Of a stretch of DNA of 47,282 nt, positions 17,998 through 28,286 are shown one piece after another. Origin of the DNA: Candidatus Gastranaerophilales bacterium (GTDB taxonomy: Bacteria > Cyanobacteriota > Vampirovibrionia > Gastranaerophilales > Gastranaerophilaceae). Within the stretch, counting starts at the first letter, position 1; the number at the start of each line of letters is the position of its first letter. The notes under the pieces are model-generated. The model was not told where the DNA came from and did not search any database. It was given only the letters and a program-made list of their open reading frames with translations. Made by a program: the position numbers and the translations under genes. The stretch covers positions 1-47,282 of the forward strand of contig CALUTP010000018.1 of NCBI GenBank assembly GCA_944323725.1. Reading direction: 5' to 3'.

Positions 17998-18041
17998 TAT
18001 TAATTATTATATATTTTTTACTTTACAATTGCAAATCTAGA

Positions 18042-18070
18042 TTTACAAATGCATTAAGTATAAGTATAAT
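18042..18070 (+). promoter_or_regulatory. Promoter of the envelope operon, possibly leaderless
   Basis: TTTACA (18042-18047), a 17-base spacer, TATAAT (18065-18070). The ATG at 18079 is only eight bases past the -10 box and has no Shine-Dalgarno sequence, so transcription and translation may start at nearly the same base. Confidence 0.6.
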
Positions 18071-18078
18071 ATATTATA

Positions 18079-18870
18079 ATGAATCTTAAAAAATTATTTA
18101 TTGTCTTTATATGTTTTGTATTTAGCTGGAATTTTGTTTCTGCAGCTGACAGCCTACATATGTATGAAAAAAACGATAAGCAAGACCAAGAGGAAGAGCT
18201 AATTTATGATTTTAGTGATGAGGCTCAAGAAGAATTTGATAGAAAAAATCTAATTATAACACCTCCACAAAAGGCAAAACCAGCACAAGAAGAATTTCAA
18301 TTTCCAGGAATTACACAAACACAACTTAATGGCGGAGTTGTCTATATTGAAGCTGGCACACAGTTCAATGCTATGCTAAACTCGTCTATAAGCTCTGAAA
18401 GTATTACAAATAATGATAATATAAGTGCGCAACTAGTTTCTGATTGGATTGTGAATGGGACAGTCATTGCACCTGAGGGGAGTATTTTGAGCGGAAATGT
18501 CATCGATTCAAACAAAGCATCTTTTGCTATGAGAAATGGGAAAATTGGAATCAATTTTAATCGATTGATGACACCAGATGGAAAAATTATACCATTATCT
18601 ACAAATAAAGTATACATAGTAGGTGACAGTTCAAGAGCAGCAAAAATAACAAAAAGAGTTCTTGGCGGAATCCTCAGCGGGGTAGCTATTGCTGCAATTT
18701 CAATGATATTTGGAGCTGATCCAAAAGATGCTTTAATTAGAGGTTCAGCCATAGGAGGAACTGTTGGTGCTGTATCTGCTGTTGCAACCAAAGGTGAAGA
18801 AATTATGGTACCTGAAGGTACTAGTCTGCAAATTATGCTATCAGAACCAATGACTGTTCAGCCATATTAA
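18079..18870 (+). CDS. Exported VirB10/TrbI-like envelope protein with glycine-zipper segment
   Basis: 263 residues with signal peptide LFIVFICFVFSWNFVSAA. After an acidic, proline-containing linker, residues ~90-200 have the pattern of the TrbI/VirB10 C-terminal beta domain: GTQFNAMLNSSISSE, IVNGTVIAPEGSILSGNV and a LMTPDGKIIPL end. A small-residue-rich stretch follows (GGILSGVAIAAIS...GSAIGGTVGAVSAVA), then EEIMVPEGTSLQIMLSEPM. VirB10-family proteins span the envelope of secretion machines; here no other type IV secretion gene is present, so a structural role in the following operon is inferred. First gene of five co-directional genes. Confidence 0.6.
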   Translation: MNLKKLFIVFICFVFSWNFVSAADSLHMYEKNDKQDQEEELIYDFSDEAQEEFDRKNLIITPPQKAKPAQEEFQFPGITQTQLNGGVVYIEAGTQFNAMLNSSISSESITNNDNISAQLVSDWIVNGTVIAPEGSILSGNVIDSNKASFAMRNGKIGINFNRLMTPDGKIIPLSTNKVYIVGDSSRAAKITKRVLGGILSGVAIAAISMIFGADPKDALIRGSAIGGTVGAVSAVATKGEEIMVPEGTSLQIMLSEPMTVQPY

Positions 18871-18882
18871 AGGGAACAAATT

Positions 18883-20439
18883 ATGAATATCATAATAAGT
18901 ACAAGTAAGACTGAAAAAATATTTAAAAATAAAGACTTTATAACAATTGGCGGGAATGACCAGTTTGATGTTTATCTAGATTTGGGTTTTGATTATATGC
19001 TTACTGTTGAATATAACTTATCCAATGGTAAAATTAGTGTTTTAAATAACTTCAACTCTGAACAAATCTTATTTAAAGGCAAATCTTGGAATGGAACTCT
19101 GGTCTTCGATAGGTTATGTAAATTTCTTATCAAAAACAGCGATGAATTTATAAGTATTAAAGTGGTTCCAGCTGAAAACACTTCTAGTAGTAATGAATCA
19201 ATACAGCAGGTTACATCTCCAACAAAAACAAAGTTAGAAAATCATAAAACTGAAATAGAAAAAGCTCGGGTAGCTATCGTAAAGCAGATTGCTTTTGCTA
19301 TTAATGATATAAGCAAGAGACTCTCATCAAACTTTAAAGCTTCAATAATCATAAATATTGCATTATTTATTTCATCAATAATTTGTTCATTCGGTATTAC
19401 AAATTATCTTATGGGATTACCAATTACTGAAAGTGGCACCTTTTTAAATATGCCCACTAATATTAAAATACTCGGTTTATTTTCATTAGTTGTATATGGA
19501 ATTACACTTACCCTAAAGCAAGGAATATTTATGATGCTTCAGAATCGAGAAAATCATAAGAATTCTAAACTAGCTTATAATTTTATGATTTTTATATCCG
19601 GAATATTTTTATGCGCATTTTACACTGTAAATATGATATACTATCTAAATCCCAATAATAGAATATTTTTCGCTATTTTAATTTCATTATTTTTTACATT
19701 GCTTACTGCAACACTCGCTATTTCCGCAGGATATTTCAAATTTAGCAGTCATCAGCTGTCTAAAGAGTTGGATAAATATGAATTTCGAGAAGATCTAGAA
19801 ATAGTTCTTAATGAATATCAAATATGGATTGAGAGGTTTATAAATTGTCTTAGTGATGCTAAATTAAATTATATCAAAGAAAAGGCTTTTATGTTGCAAA
19901 TAAAAAGTGCAGGAGAAATTATTTTAGGGATTTTAACAGCCCCATTTTTAGCTTACGGAGTATCAAATACTTTAGCAATGTGCTTTCCTGAAGCTGCAGG
20001 TTGGATAAGAATTTCCAGCATAAGATTTTCACCAATTTTCTTAATTTTAGCTACAATGCTTATAATTTTTGCATTTTTCTCTTTTGTCAGCGCCTTTGTA
20101 AATTCTAAAAAAATATCAGGATCTAACGTAATCAAATTGGATGGATACAGAGATTATCTTTCACATGGTACAGATATTTTAGGATTAGAAAGTACAAGAA
20201 AAATTAAAGCAGATGGATTAAAATCCCTCATTATTGGTATTTCTATCATATTTATTGAATTTTCAATGAATACATCTTATTTTATGACAGAAATAGGAGG
20301 AGACTTCAAAGGTATATTTATAAGTCTTATTGCAGCACTCGTCCCTACAGCTTTATTACTTGCAGAAACCTACTTGCTTAGTGGCACAAGATATGAAATT
20401 CATGTAACAGAATCACTTCTGGCAAAATTGGATAAATAA
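18883..20439 (+). CDS. Polytopic membrane protein with N-terminal FHA-like region, function unknown
   Basis: 518 residues. The first ~95 residues are soluble and beta-rich (FITIGGNDQFDVYLDL...NGKISVLNNF), resembling an FHA fold in pattern only. A charged helix follows (~110-150), then about eight hydrophobic segments in two groups of four, separated by a soluble loop of ~70 residues (about 285-345). No ExbB/TolQ or MotA signature was recognised, although the gene sits just before two TonB/TolA-like genes where an energising subunit would be expected. Its stop overlaps the next start by one base (TAATG). Not recognised as a known family. Confidence 0.6.
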   Translation: MNIIISTSKTEKIFKNKDFITIGGNDQFDVYLDLGFDYMLTVEYNLSNGKISVLNNFNSEQILFKGKSWNGTLVFDRLCKFLIKNSDEFISIKVVPAENTSSSNESIQQVTSPTKTKLENHKTEIEKARVAIVKQIAFAINDISKRLSSNFKASIIINIALFISSIICSFGITNYLMGLPITESGTFLNMPTNIKILGLFSLVVYGITLTLKQGIFMMLQNRENHKNSKLAYNFMIFISGIFLCAFYTVNMIYYLNPNNRIFFAILISLFFTLLTATLAISAGYFKFSSHQLSKELDKYEFREDLEIVLNEYQIWIERFINCLSDAKLNYIKEKAFMLQIKSAGEIILGILTAPFLAYGVSNTLAMCFPEAAGWIRISSIRFSPIFLILATMLIIFAFFSFVSAFVNSKKISGSNVIKLDGYRDYLSHGTDILGLESTRKIKADGLKSLIIGISIIFIEFSMNTSYFMTEIGGDFKGIFISLIAALVPTALLLAETYLLSGTRYEIHVTESLLAKLDK

Positions 20440-21275
20440 TGACGAATATAATACTATCATCAATATTAATTTTAGCATTTACAATTTCGACAGTCCTAAC
20501 TGTTTTATTTAAGCCTGCAATTTACAAACAAGTAATATTTGCACCTAAATCAATTGAAGTCGTCCAAAATACCTCTGAAATTCCAGAAAAAGAAATTCAA
20601 ATTAAAGAAATTAAACCTATTGAGCAGAAACGGGAAAATATAGAAATCTCCAATAATACAAAAGTTGAAAAAATAGAAAAAACATTAAAACCCGTAAAAA
20701 AGCAAGAAATAAACGAGACAAAAACCATAAAAAGCCCAAAACTTCCATCCTCAATACAAAAAATCACAAAAGAACCTATTGAAGAAAAAAATTCTGAGGA
20801 GATTTTAGTAAAAAAACAAGCAGAAAATAAAAAGGAAATTGTAAAAACTGAAAAGCCTGCAAAGATAGATTCAGCTCCACCTGCACCTATTGAACAGCCT
20901 ACAAGGCAACTAACAGAACAAGAAGAACTAATTATATGGAACCGCTGGAGAAGTAATTTACAAAATAAGGTAATGCGTGACGTAAAAATTAATGCTCCAC
21001 TTGGTACTAGATTTCGATTCTCTTTTACTGTTGACAAATATGGTCAAATTTCCAATTTAAAGGTATGGTCAGACAATCCTGAATATACATCTCTTGCAGT
21101 AAGTCGTATTAAACCGCTTTTATTAAGCTATCAAGGTCAGCCTATCCTAAATTTTCCACAAGGTACGAAACGTATTGTAACAAACGTGACAGGAGGGTTT
21201 GTTCTTGCTACATTTGATAAGTATAGTAAACCGTCTGATTATTCTGACGTAGAACGAGTAAAATATATGAGGTAA
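20439..21275 (+). CDS. TonB-like protein (membrane anchor, Lys/Pro/Glu linker, C-terminal domain)
   Basis: 278 residues: one N-terminal membrane segment (IILSSILILAFTISTVLTVLF), a ~125-residue linker rich in Lys, Glu and Pro that would cross the periplasm, and a C-terminal domain with the TonB/TolA pattern (LQNKVMRDVKINAPLGTRFRFSFTVDKYGQISNLKVWSDN...AVSRIKPLL). This layout is that of TonB/TolA energy transducers. It overlaps the upstream membrane-protein gene by one base and is followed after two bases by a second TonB/TolA-like gene. Confidence 0.7.
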   Translation: MTNIILSSILILAFTISTVLTVLFKPAIYKQVIFAPKSIEVVQNTSEIPEKEIQIKEIKPIEQKRENIEISNNTKVEKIEKTLKPVKKQEINETKTIKSPKLPSSIQKITKEPIEEKNSEEILVKKQAENKKEIVKTEKPAKIDSAPPAPIEQPTRQLTEQEELIIWNRWRSNLQNKVMRDVKINAPLGTRFRFSFTVDKYGQISNLKVWSDNPEYTSLAVSRIKPLLLSYQGQPILNFPQGTKRIVTNVTGGFVLATFDKYSKPSDYSDVERVKYMR

Positions 21276-21277
21276 TA

Positions 21278-22186
21278 ATGTTCAGATGTACTGACTGTAA
21301 TGCTGAATATGAAATCAAACCAGATTATTGTGATTGCGGAAATAATATTTTTGAAAAAGTACCACAAATAAAATCAGCTTATAATATAAATAAAATATCC
21401 TCAGGACAAATTATTTCAATAATAATTTTTATATTTTGCTTGATACTTGCAGCTATTCCTTGGACTATACCATCTAATACACAGTCTAAAACTGAAAAAG
21501 AGCTTACAACTCAAAAACTGGAAAAACCTGTCATTAACATTCCTAGTATTGATGAAATTTGGAATGATAACCTAAAACAACAAGCTCAAATAGAAATTGC
21601 AAATTCTACTAATAAGATAAAACAAACCTCTCAACAACAGCAAATAAAACAAGTTCCAAAAAAACAGGAAAAGATTATCTATCAAAATAAATCGGTCAAA
21701 AAAACAGCTCCAAAAACAACACAAAATCCTAAAAATTCTAATAAAATAAACCAAACAAACCTGTCACAAAAAGCTCAAACCAAAATAAATAGCACCCAAA
21801 ATAATGATATAAAACCAGAGCAAAAACCTAAGACCTCAGTAGTAAAAATTCAAAATCAGCCCAAACAGCAAAAACCTGTTATGAATCCAACTGAATTTGA
21901 AAATTATAAAAATAGCATACGCCTAGCACTTCTTTCGAAATTAGACCTAGTTAAAATCAAAGGAACTGGTGAATGCGCAATAAAATTCAGTTTAGGTCAA
22001 AATGGAAAACTTCTTAATCGAGGATTTATCTATCAGTCAAACAATAAAACTCTTAATGACCAGATATATCTTATGTTAATGCGCTTACCTGCTTATAAAA
22101 CTCCACCTAATGGGTACAATGGAGAAATTATAAAGATTAAATTTTACATAGATAATGGAGCTTATGAAATAAGTTTTATTGACTAA
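21278..22186 (+). CDS. Zinc-ribbon TolA/TonB-like envelope protein
   Basis: 302 residues. The N-terminus is a predicted cytoplasmic zinc ribbon with C-x2-C (CTDC) and C-x-C (CDC) ligands, followed by a membrane segment (IISIIIFIFCLILAAIPWTI). A long Lys/Gln/Asn-rich linker comes next, then a C-terminal TolA/TonB-type domain (NSIRLALLSKLDL...GECAIKFSLGQNGKLLNRGFIYQSNNKTLNDQIYLMLMRLP). The domain order zinc ribbon - membrane helix - linker - TolA domain is unusual; TonB/TolA proteins normally have only a short cytoplasmic tail. It is translated with the preceding TonB-like gene, two bases apart, and precedes an MCE gene. Confidence 0.7.
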   Translation: MFRCTDCNAEYEIKPDYCDCGNNIFEKVPQIKSAYNINKISSGQIISIIIFIFCLILAAIPWTIPSNTQSKTEKELTTQKLEKPVINIPSIDEIWNDNLKQQAQIEIANSTNKIKQTSQQQQIKQVPKKQEKIIYQNKSVKKTAPKTTQNPKNSNKINQTNLSQKAQTKINSTQNNDIKPEQKPKTSVVKIQNQPKQQKPVMNPTEFENYKNSIRLALLSKLDLVKIKGTGECAIKFSLGQNGKLLNRGFIYQSNNKTLNDQIYLMLMRLPAYKTPPNGYNGEIIKIKFYIDNGAYEISFID

Positions 22187-22241
22187 TAAAATAGCCAGAT
22201 AAGAGAATGTAATATTTTTTATAAAATAATACATTCAAATT

Positions 22242-23138
22242 ATGGAAAAAAACTTTGAAATAAGAAATTTTATTATAACTACAATTTTAATTATTATATT
22301 TTTAGGTATAGTAATCCCTATTGGATATTTTTTATACAAAAATACAACTTATACAAGAGTCATCGCTGAATTTGATGAAGCTGAGCCTCTTCCAGCTAAT
22401 ATGAATGTTTATTATAAAGGATTTAATATAGGAAAAGTAACTAAAGTTCAGCCTCAAGATGATTACACAAAAACAGAAGTTCATCTTTTATTTTACCCTG
22501 CTGACTTACAACTCCCTAAAAATGTTTCAGCCAGCGTAAAAAATTACAGGAAAGAATTTGATTATATAGATATCATTTATCCAAATATCCCATCTGAATT
22601 AATGTTAAAAAATGGTGACCATATAAAAGGCAAAACCACAGCAACAGTAGAATCTTTTATAAATGCACAGAGTGAAAATGGAACTTTAGATCTTTTAATA
22701 GATAATGTCTCAACTTTCTTAGAAACATTAACTAACACTACACAAAATGCCGGTGATTTACTGAATACATTAAATAATACCATAAAAGAAAACCAAAAAA
22801 GTATATATCAAACAACAAAAAATATAGAACTAAGCACAAGAAACCTTAGGTTAACTACACTAAAAATAAACAAATCAATCAAACAGAATATGACAGACGA
22901 AAGCATGCAAAATATTACAGAAACAACTAAAAGTATTAAAGCAATTTCTCAAAATATCGAATGTGCCACAGGTAATTTAACTCAGACAATGAATCAAGTT
23001 AATTCCATAACTAATAATATTGATGATATAACATGCACTATATCTAAAACACTAAAAACCCGTATGGGCGGGATGAGGCTTTTGTTTGGCAAACCAGAAA
23101 CGTGCTGCAAAAGAAAAGCCTGTCCCTGCAAACGGTAA
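22242..23138 (+). CDS. MlaD/MCE family lipid-transport protein
   Basis: 298 residues: an N-terminal membrane helix (FIITTILIIIFLGIVIPIGYFL), one MCE domain (VYYKGFNIGKVTKVQP is the family signature), then a long helical region of ~130 residues like the C-terminal helices of cyanobacterial/plant TGD2-type MCE proteins, and a cysteine-rich basic tail CCKRKACPCKR. MCE proteins form hexameric rings that carry lipids across the periplasm. The ABC permease and ATPase (MlaE/MlaF) are not adjacent. It lies 55 bases after the zinc-ribbon TolA-like gene; an AT-rich hairpin (about 22204-22234) occupies the gap and no Shine-Dalgarno sequence is visible. Confidence 0.8.
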   Translation: MEKNFEIRNFIITTILIIIFLGIVIPIGYFLYKNTTYTRVIAEFDEAEPLPANMNVYYKGFNIGKVTKVQPQDDYTKTEVHLLFYPADLQLPKNVSASVKNYRKEFDYIDIIYPNIPSELMLKNGDHIKGKTTATVESFINAQSENGTLDLLIDNVSTFLETLTNTTQNAGDLLNTLNNTIKENQKSIYQTTKNIELSTRNLRLTTLKINKSIKQNMTDESMQNITETTKSIKAISQNIECATGNLTQTMNQVNSITNNIDDITCTISKTLKTRMGGMRLLFGKPETCCKRKACPCKR

Positions 23139-23143
23139 AAAAA

Positions 23144-24508
<1,365 letters not shown>

Positions 24509-24524
24509 TTATTTATTTTTCTTA

Positions 24525-24553
24525 ATTATATCACCAACAAAGACTTTTGTAAA
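24525..24553 (-). promoter_or_regulatory. gdhA promoter
   Basis: On the minus strand TTTACA (24553-24548), a 17-base spacer, TATAAT (24530-24525), about 30 bases before the gdhA start. A TATAAT on the other strand at 24568-24573 may serve the divergent SIMPL gene. Confidence 0.65.
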
Positions 24554-24607
24554 ATCTAAATATATGTTATAATAAAAAACAAATTGGTTATTAAAAAAGG
24601 AGAAAAT

Positions 24608-25333
24608 ATGTTTGAAAAATTAGAAAAATTTCAATTAACTATATTTGCTTTAATATTGGCATCCGGACTTATTTGTGCAACTAGGATAGCTACGACACAG
24701 CTTTCTAAAGACGTAATTTCAGTTACTGGCTCATCTTATAAAACAGTAATATCAGACAGTGGAAGACTCGAATTTAGAATTATGACAAGAAAAACCACTA
24801 AAGCTGATGCCTATAATACAATAAGCAAACAAGTCCCAGAGGTTAAAGAATTTATCAAATCAAAGGGATTTACTGATTCTGAAATAGAAATAAAAGCTCC
24901 AAATGGTTACTACACATATAAAACTTTACCAAATGGCGGAACTACAAATGAAATTGCATATTATAACATTTCTCAACCTATGTATGTAACATCTAAAGAT
25001 GTACAAAAAATTAAAAATCTTTCCACAGAACTACCTACATTAATAAAGGATGGTATTGATATCGATGCTTACAATCCTGAATATTTCTATTCAAAACTTG
25101 CAGATGACAAAATACAAATGCTTGAAGAAGCTACAAAAGATGCTAAACAAAGAGCTGATGCTATGTTAAAAGCTACTAATGATAGAACTGGCAAAATTCA
25201 ATCTGTAAGAATGGGAGTATTCCAAATTACACCAGTAGATTCCACAAATGTATCAGACATGGGCATAAGTGACACTTCAACTATTGAAAAGAAAATCACA
25301 TCTGTAGCTAATGTAACTTTCCAAATCAAATAA
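24608..25333 (+). CDS. SIMPL (DUF541) domain envelope protein
   Basis: 241 residues from ATG 24608, which has AAAGGAG five bases upstream; the longer TTG-started frame at 24584 is less likely. An N-terminal membrane or signal segment (LTIFALILASGLICATRIA) is followed by a SIMPL domain: VISVTGSSYKTVISDSGRLEF, then repeated alpha/beta units with DAKQRADAMLKATN and a C-terminal strand SVANVTFQIK. SIMPL proteins are periplasmic or surface-associated and of poorly defined role. Co-directional with a small exported protein 13 bases downstream. Confidence 0.85.
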   Translation: MFEKLEKFQLTIFALILASGLICATRIATTQLSKDVISVTGSSYKTVISDSGRLEFRIMTRKTTKADAYNTISKQVPEVKEFIKSKGFTDSEIEIKAPNGYYTYKTLPNGGTTNEIAYYNISQPMYVTSKDVQKIKNLSTELPTLIKDGIDIDAYNPEYFYSKLADDKIQMLEEATKDAKQRADAMLKATNDRTGKIQSVRMGVFQITPVDSTNVSDMGISDTSTIEKKITSVANVTFQIK

Positions 25334-25346
25334 AGGAGGTCTATGT

Positions 25347-25712
25347 ATGAAACAACTCTGGATTAGTGCAATTATAATAAGCGCATTAAGTAGTTCAGCT
25401 CTGGCATATCCTGATATACCCCCATCGGCAATCAATGATATTCAAGGTATTCAAGGAATAAATAAGCATGATATGCAATTAATGCTACAACAAAAATTTA
25501 GACAAGAAGAATTTGATGAAACAAAAGATATACAAGAACAAAAAAACAAAAAAAATAAAGAATTAGAAAATGCTGAAATTTATTCAGACGATCCAGCAAT
25601 TAAAAAATTTTTAAATAAGAAAAAGAATAAAAATGTTAATTTTGTACAAAAAGATGGTCAAATAAAAATAGAAGAAACCGACAATTCAAATAATAAACCT
25701 CAGGATAATTAA
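25347..25712 (+). CDS. Small exported charged protein, unknown function
   Basis: 121 residues with a signal peptide (LWISAIIISALSSSALA-YP) and a hydrophilic mature part rich in Lys, Asn, Gln and Glu, probably helical. AGGAGGT before the ATG is a strong ribosome-binding site. It follows the SIMPL gene by 13 bases and is likely co-transcribed. No family recognised. The stop overlaps the convergent gene by 4 bp. Confidence 0.7.
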   Translation: MKQLWISAIIISALSSSALAYPDIPPSAINDIQGIQGINKHDMQLMLQQKFRQEEFDETKDIQEQKNKKNKELENAEIYSDDPAIKKFLNKKKNKNVNFVQKDGQIKIEETDNSNNKPQDN

Positions 25713-26407
25713 TTACTTTGACCAGCTCTATAACCACACCAAGCAAAAATTACAGGAAGGACTTTTTCTACGTGAAGATGTTTTACCCCTGGAAATTTTG
25801 CAATTACAAGTGCGCCAAATGCATCATCTATATTTGCAATAGCATCTTTCATTGTAACTTTACGATCAGGAACTTTATCTTTCGGATCATTAATTTTATT
25901 TGAAATTTCTGCACCTAAAAACATCCCACCAACAAGACCTGCAGCAGTACCAATCATTTTATATGTGCTATGGTTTAATTTTTTAAAGTGTTCACAAAAC
26001 TTTATTGCACCACACACTAAAGTAGCTGGAACTGCAGTATTCATAAACTGAAATACCCCTTCTTGCTTTTTACGAACTTTTTTTACTTTACTTTTTTCTC
26101 CAGCTATTCCGGCAATTACACCTCCCGTAATAGCCGAAAGACTCACTACCATCATTTCTTTATAACCATAGTCTAGGGAAAAAAACTGCTTTATTCCTTT
26201 TAATTTACCATCACGTTTTTTTAGAAAACAAAAAACAGGGATAACTGTTCCTAAAATTGCCCCTGCTGCTGTTTTCATAGAAGTAAATGTACCTACACTT
26301 TCTGTTTTATGATTTCTATAACTTAAATATCCTCGACTAACTTTCCTTTCATTAGGGAAAGAACCAAATATATTTTGATTATTTGATATAGATACACTTT
26401 TTGCCAT
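25709..26407 (-). CDS. Membrane-associated protein of unknown function
   Basis: 232 residues. Several moderately hydrophobic, glycine-containing segments (TAAGAILGTVIPVFCFL; MMVVSLSAITGGVIAGIAG; MIGTAAGLVGGMFLGAEI) are separated by lysine-rich loops, suggesting an integral or peripheral membrane protein. The N-terminus (SVSISNNQNIFGSFPNERK) is polar with no signal peptide. Not recognised; its composition matches the surrounding chromosome. Confidence 0.6.
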   Translation of the reverse strand: MAKSVSISNNQNIFGSFPNERKVSRGYLSYRNHKTESVGTFTSMKTAAGAILGTVIPVFCFLKKRDGKLKGIKQFFSLDYGYKEMMVVSLSAITGGVIAGIAGEKSKVKKVRKKQEGVFQFMNTAVPATLVCGAIKFCEHFKKLNHSTYKMIGTAAGLVGGMFLGAEISNKINDPKDKVPDRKVTMKDAIANIDDAFGALVIAKFPGVKHLHVEKVLPVIFAWCGYRAGQSN

Positions 26408-26489
26408 ACGCTTATCAATTTGACTACAATATCCTAGATAAGTATAACCTAAAAAAATTTTTTTTTGCTATAAATAATATTAAATTTTA

Positions 26490-27323
26490 TTACTTCCTAA
26501 ATTTTACAACAACAGGCTGACCGTTTTCTATATCATATCCGTCCAAATTTTCTTTAATAATAATATTTACAGGAATGACTAAAGACTGATCAGTTTTATT
26601 TATTTCAGGTTCAGGACTAACTCTATCAATTACTCCTTTGATTTTTTTGAGAGGATAATTTTTAATAAATATATCAACCTGCTGACCTGCATTTAAATTA
26701 TTAGCAAACTTTGGATTAAAATAAGCTGTAACTTTAGGAACATTTGAATCTAATAAAATAAGAGGCGCATCTTTTATAGCATTTTCACCCTTGTTTACGT
26801 AACTTAAACTTACAATTCCATCTTTTGGAGAATAAACTTTAGATGTAGAAATATTTTTCTTTATAACAGTCTTAACAGAAGAATCAAGATTTTTAGATGT
26901 CTTTAGAGCTTTATCATAATCGGCCTGAGCCTCAGTAAGCTGATTTAGAGATTTATCATAATCATCTTGAGAAATTACACCATCTTTATACATTATAGCG
27001 TGTTTTTTATAAGTTTCCTCAGCTTTATTCAGTAGTGACTTTGAACTTTCCAAAGTATTATCGCTAGCTGCTTTCTTTTCGGTAACTATATTTTCTATCA
27101 CTTCTATTTCAGCAAGTAATTGTCCTTTATGAACATTTTGATTTGGCTTTATATAAAGTTCTTTAAGCTTTCCTGACTGCACTGCATCAATAACTACAAA
27201 CTCTTGCTCAATTACAGCATCATTAGTAAGAACAAAAAGTTTATTATAAAAAAATATACCTATAAAACTTAATAAAATTATTAACAAACAAGCTAATATA
27301 AAAAATTTATTTTTTTTTATCAT
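26490..27323 (-). CDS. HlyD/EmrA-type membrane-fusion (adaptor) protein
   Basis: 277 residues: one N-terminal membrane helix (FFILACLLIILLSFIGIFFY), a biotinyl-lipoyl half (DAVQSGKLKELYIKPNQNVHKGQLLAEIE), a coiled-coil hairpin (about 70-150), the second half-lipoyl (KVYSPKDGIVSLSYVNKGENA) and a beta-barrel domain. This is the architecture of periplasmic adaptors of tripartite exporters. No pump or TolC-like channel is adjacent, so the partner is unknown. Confidence 0.8.
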   Translation of the reverse strand: MIKKNKFFILACLLIILLSFIGIFFYNKLFVLTNDAVIEQEFVVIDAVQSGKLKELYIKPNQNVHKGQLLAEIEVIENIVTEKKAASDNTLESSKSLLNKAEETYKKHAIMYKDGVISQDDYDKSLNQLTEAQADYDKALKTSKNLDSSVKTVIKKNISTSKVYSPKDGIVSLSYVNKGENAIKDAPLILLDSNVPKVTAYFNPKFANNLNAGQQVDIFIKNYPLKKIKGVIDRVSPEPEINKTDQSLVIPVNIIIKENLDGYDIENGQPVVVKFRK

Positions 27324-27409
27324 ATTACCTCAAGCTTTTATAGAAAACTTTTCTGTTAACATTATGATTAGCATAAATAAATTCAAAAAACAAGAATTTA
27401 CACAAAAAG

Positions 27410-28261
27410 CTAATCATATTCCTCTATTTTAACATAACAAGGTGAGTTTGTTTCCAAACAACCTTCATCAACATCTACTAACGGAGCTGTAGGATAAGCT
27501 GAGGCTGGAACCTTAAAAGGAGAATCAGCGGGAAAATCATCCTGAAAATGAAAAGATATTGCTTCTGAAGAATCAATTGTAGTTCCCCAAGCTCTATGTT
27601 TTGCCTCATAAAATGACATTGCAGAAGACAGATTATCTTCTGGATTATCAGAACTTAATGGAGGATATACTACCTTAGCATACATATAACGGGTATCAAT
27701 TTCTGGATACCCTACAGGAACTACTTCAATAGAATCAGTAACAACAAAAGCAACAATATCAGCCATCTGATTTTGGGACCAGACCGGTGAATTTGGACGT
27801 TTTTCAGCATTCAAATCCGCAATTACAACATAATACTTGTAAGTTGTTGAAATTCCATTAGTTTGAGTTTCTGTATGAGTGAATGGAGAACCATCAGCAT
27901 TTGCAGCAATATACAACCGAACACCATTTGAGGCAATAATTTGAATTTTATCATCAGTATATTTGGTAGTTGATAATGTAACATTTCTTTCAATTGCACA
28001 ATAATTCTCATTAGAATTAATATACTCAAGCAACGCATTACAAAAATCAACTGAATTACTTGGAAACTCCGATTTTGTAAACATTGAATTATAAATAGCA
28101 GTATTAATAGTATTATACATTCTGTAATATAGCCATTTAACAGACTTTTCAAATGGTTTTATTGTAACAACCGCAATAGAAGCTATTATCCCAATTACAA
28201 CAAACACCATCATTAGTTCTGCTAATGTAAAAGCTATTCTATCCCGCAAATACCTAAACAT
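27410..28261 (-). CDS. Prepilin-like protein (type IV pilin/pseudopilin N-terminus)
   Basis: 283 residues from ATG 28261, which has GGGGGA seven bases upstream; the in-frame ATG at 28282 sits at the predicted transcription start and lacks a ribosome-binding site. A ten-residue leader ends RIA, cleaved before FTLAELMMVF with Glu at mature position 5, then a long hydrophobic helix (VVIGIIASIAVVTI). The body contains DLNAEKRPN, a pattern seen in pilin-like proteins of this bacterial group, and a few cysteines. Divergent from the large-pilin operon, with which it probably assembles. Confidence 0.8.
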   Translation of the reverse strand: MFRYLRDRIAFTLAELMMVFVVIGIIASIAVVTIKPFEKSVKWLYYRMYNTINTAIYNSMFTKSEFPSNSVDFCNALLEYINSNENYCAIERNVTLSTTKYTDDKIQIIASNGVRLYIAANADGSPFTHTETQTNGISTTYKYYVVIADLNAEKRPNSPVWSQNQMADIVAFVVTDSIEVVPVGYPEIDTRYMYAKVVYPPLSSDNPEDNLSSAMSFYEAKHRAWGTTIDSSEAISFHFQDDFPADSPFKVPASAYPTAPLVDVDEGCLETNSPCYVKIEEYD

Positions 28262-28286
28262 AAAACGTCCCCCAGTACTCATTTAT

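Noticed and set aside
18079..18870. A type IV secretion or conjugation locus
   Set aside because: Only a VirB10-like domain is present; no VirB4, VirB8, VirB9, coupling protein or relaxase in the window.
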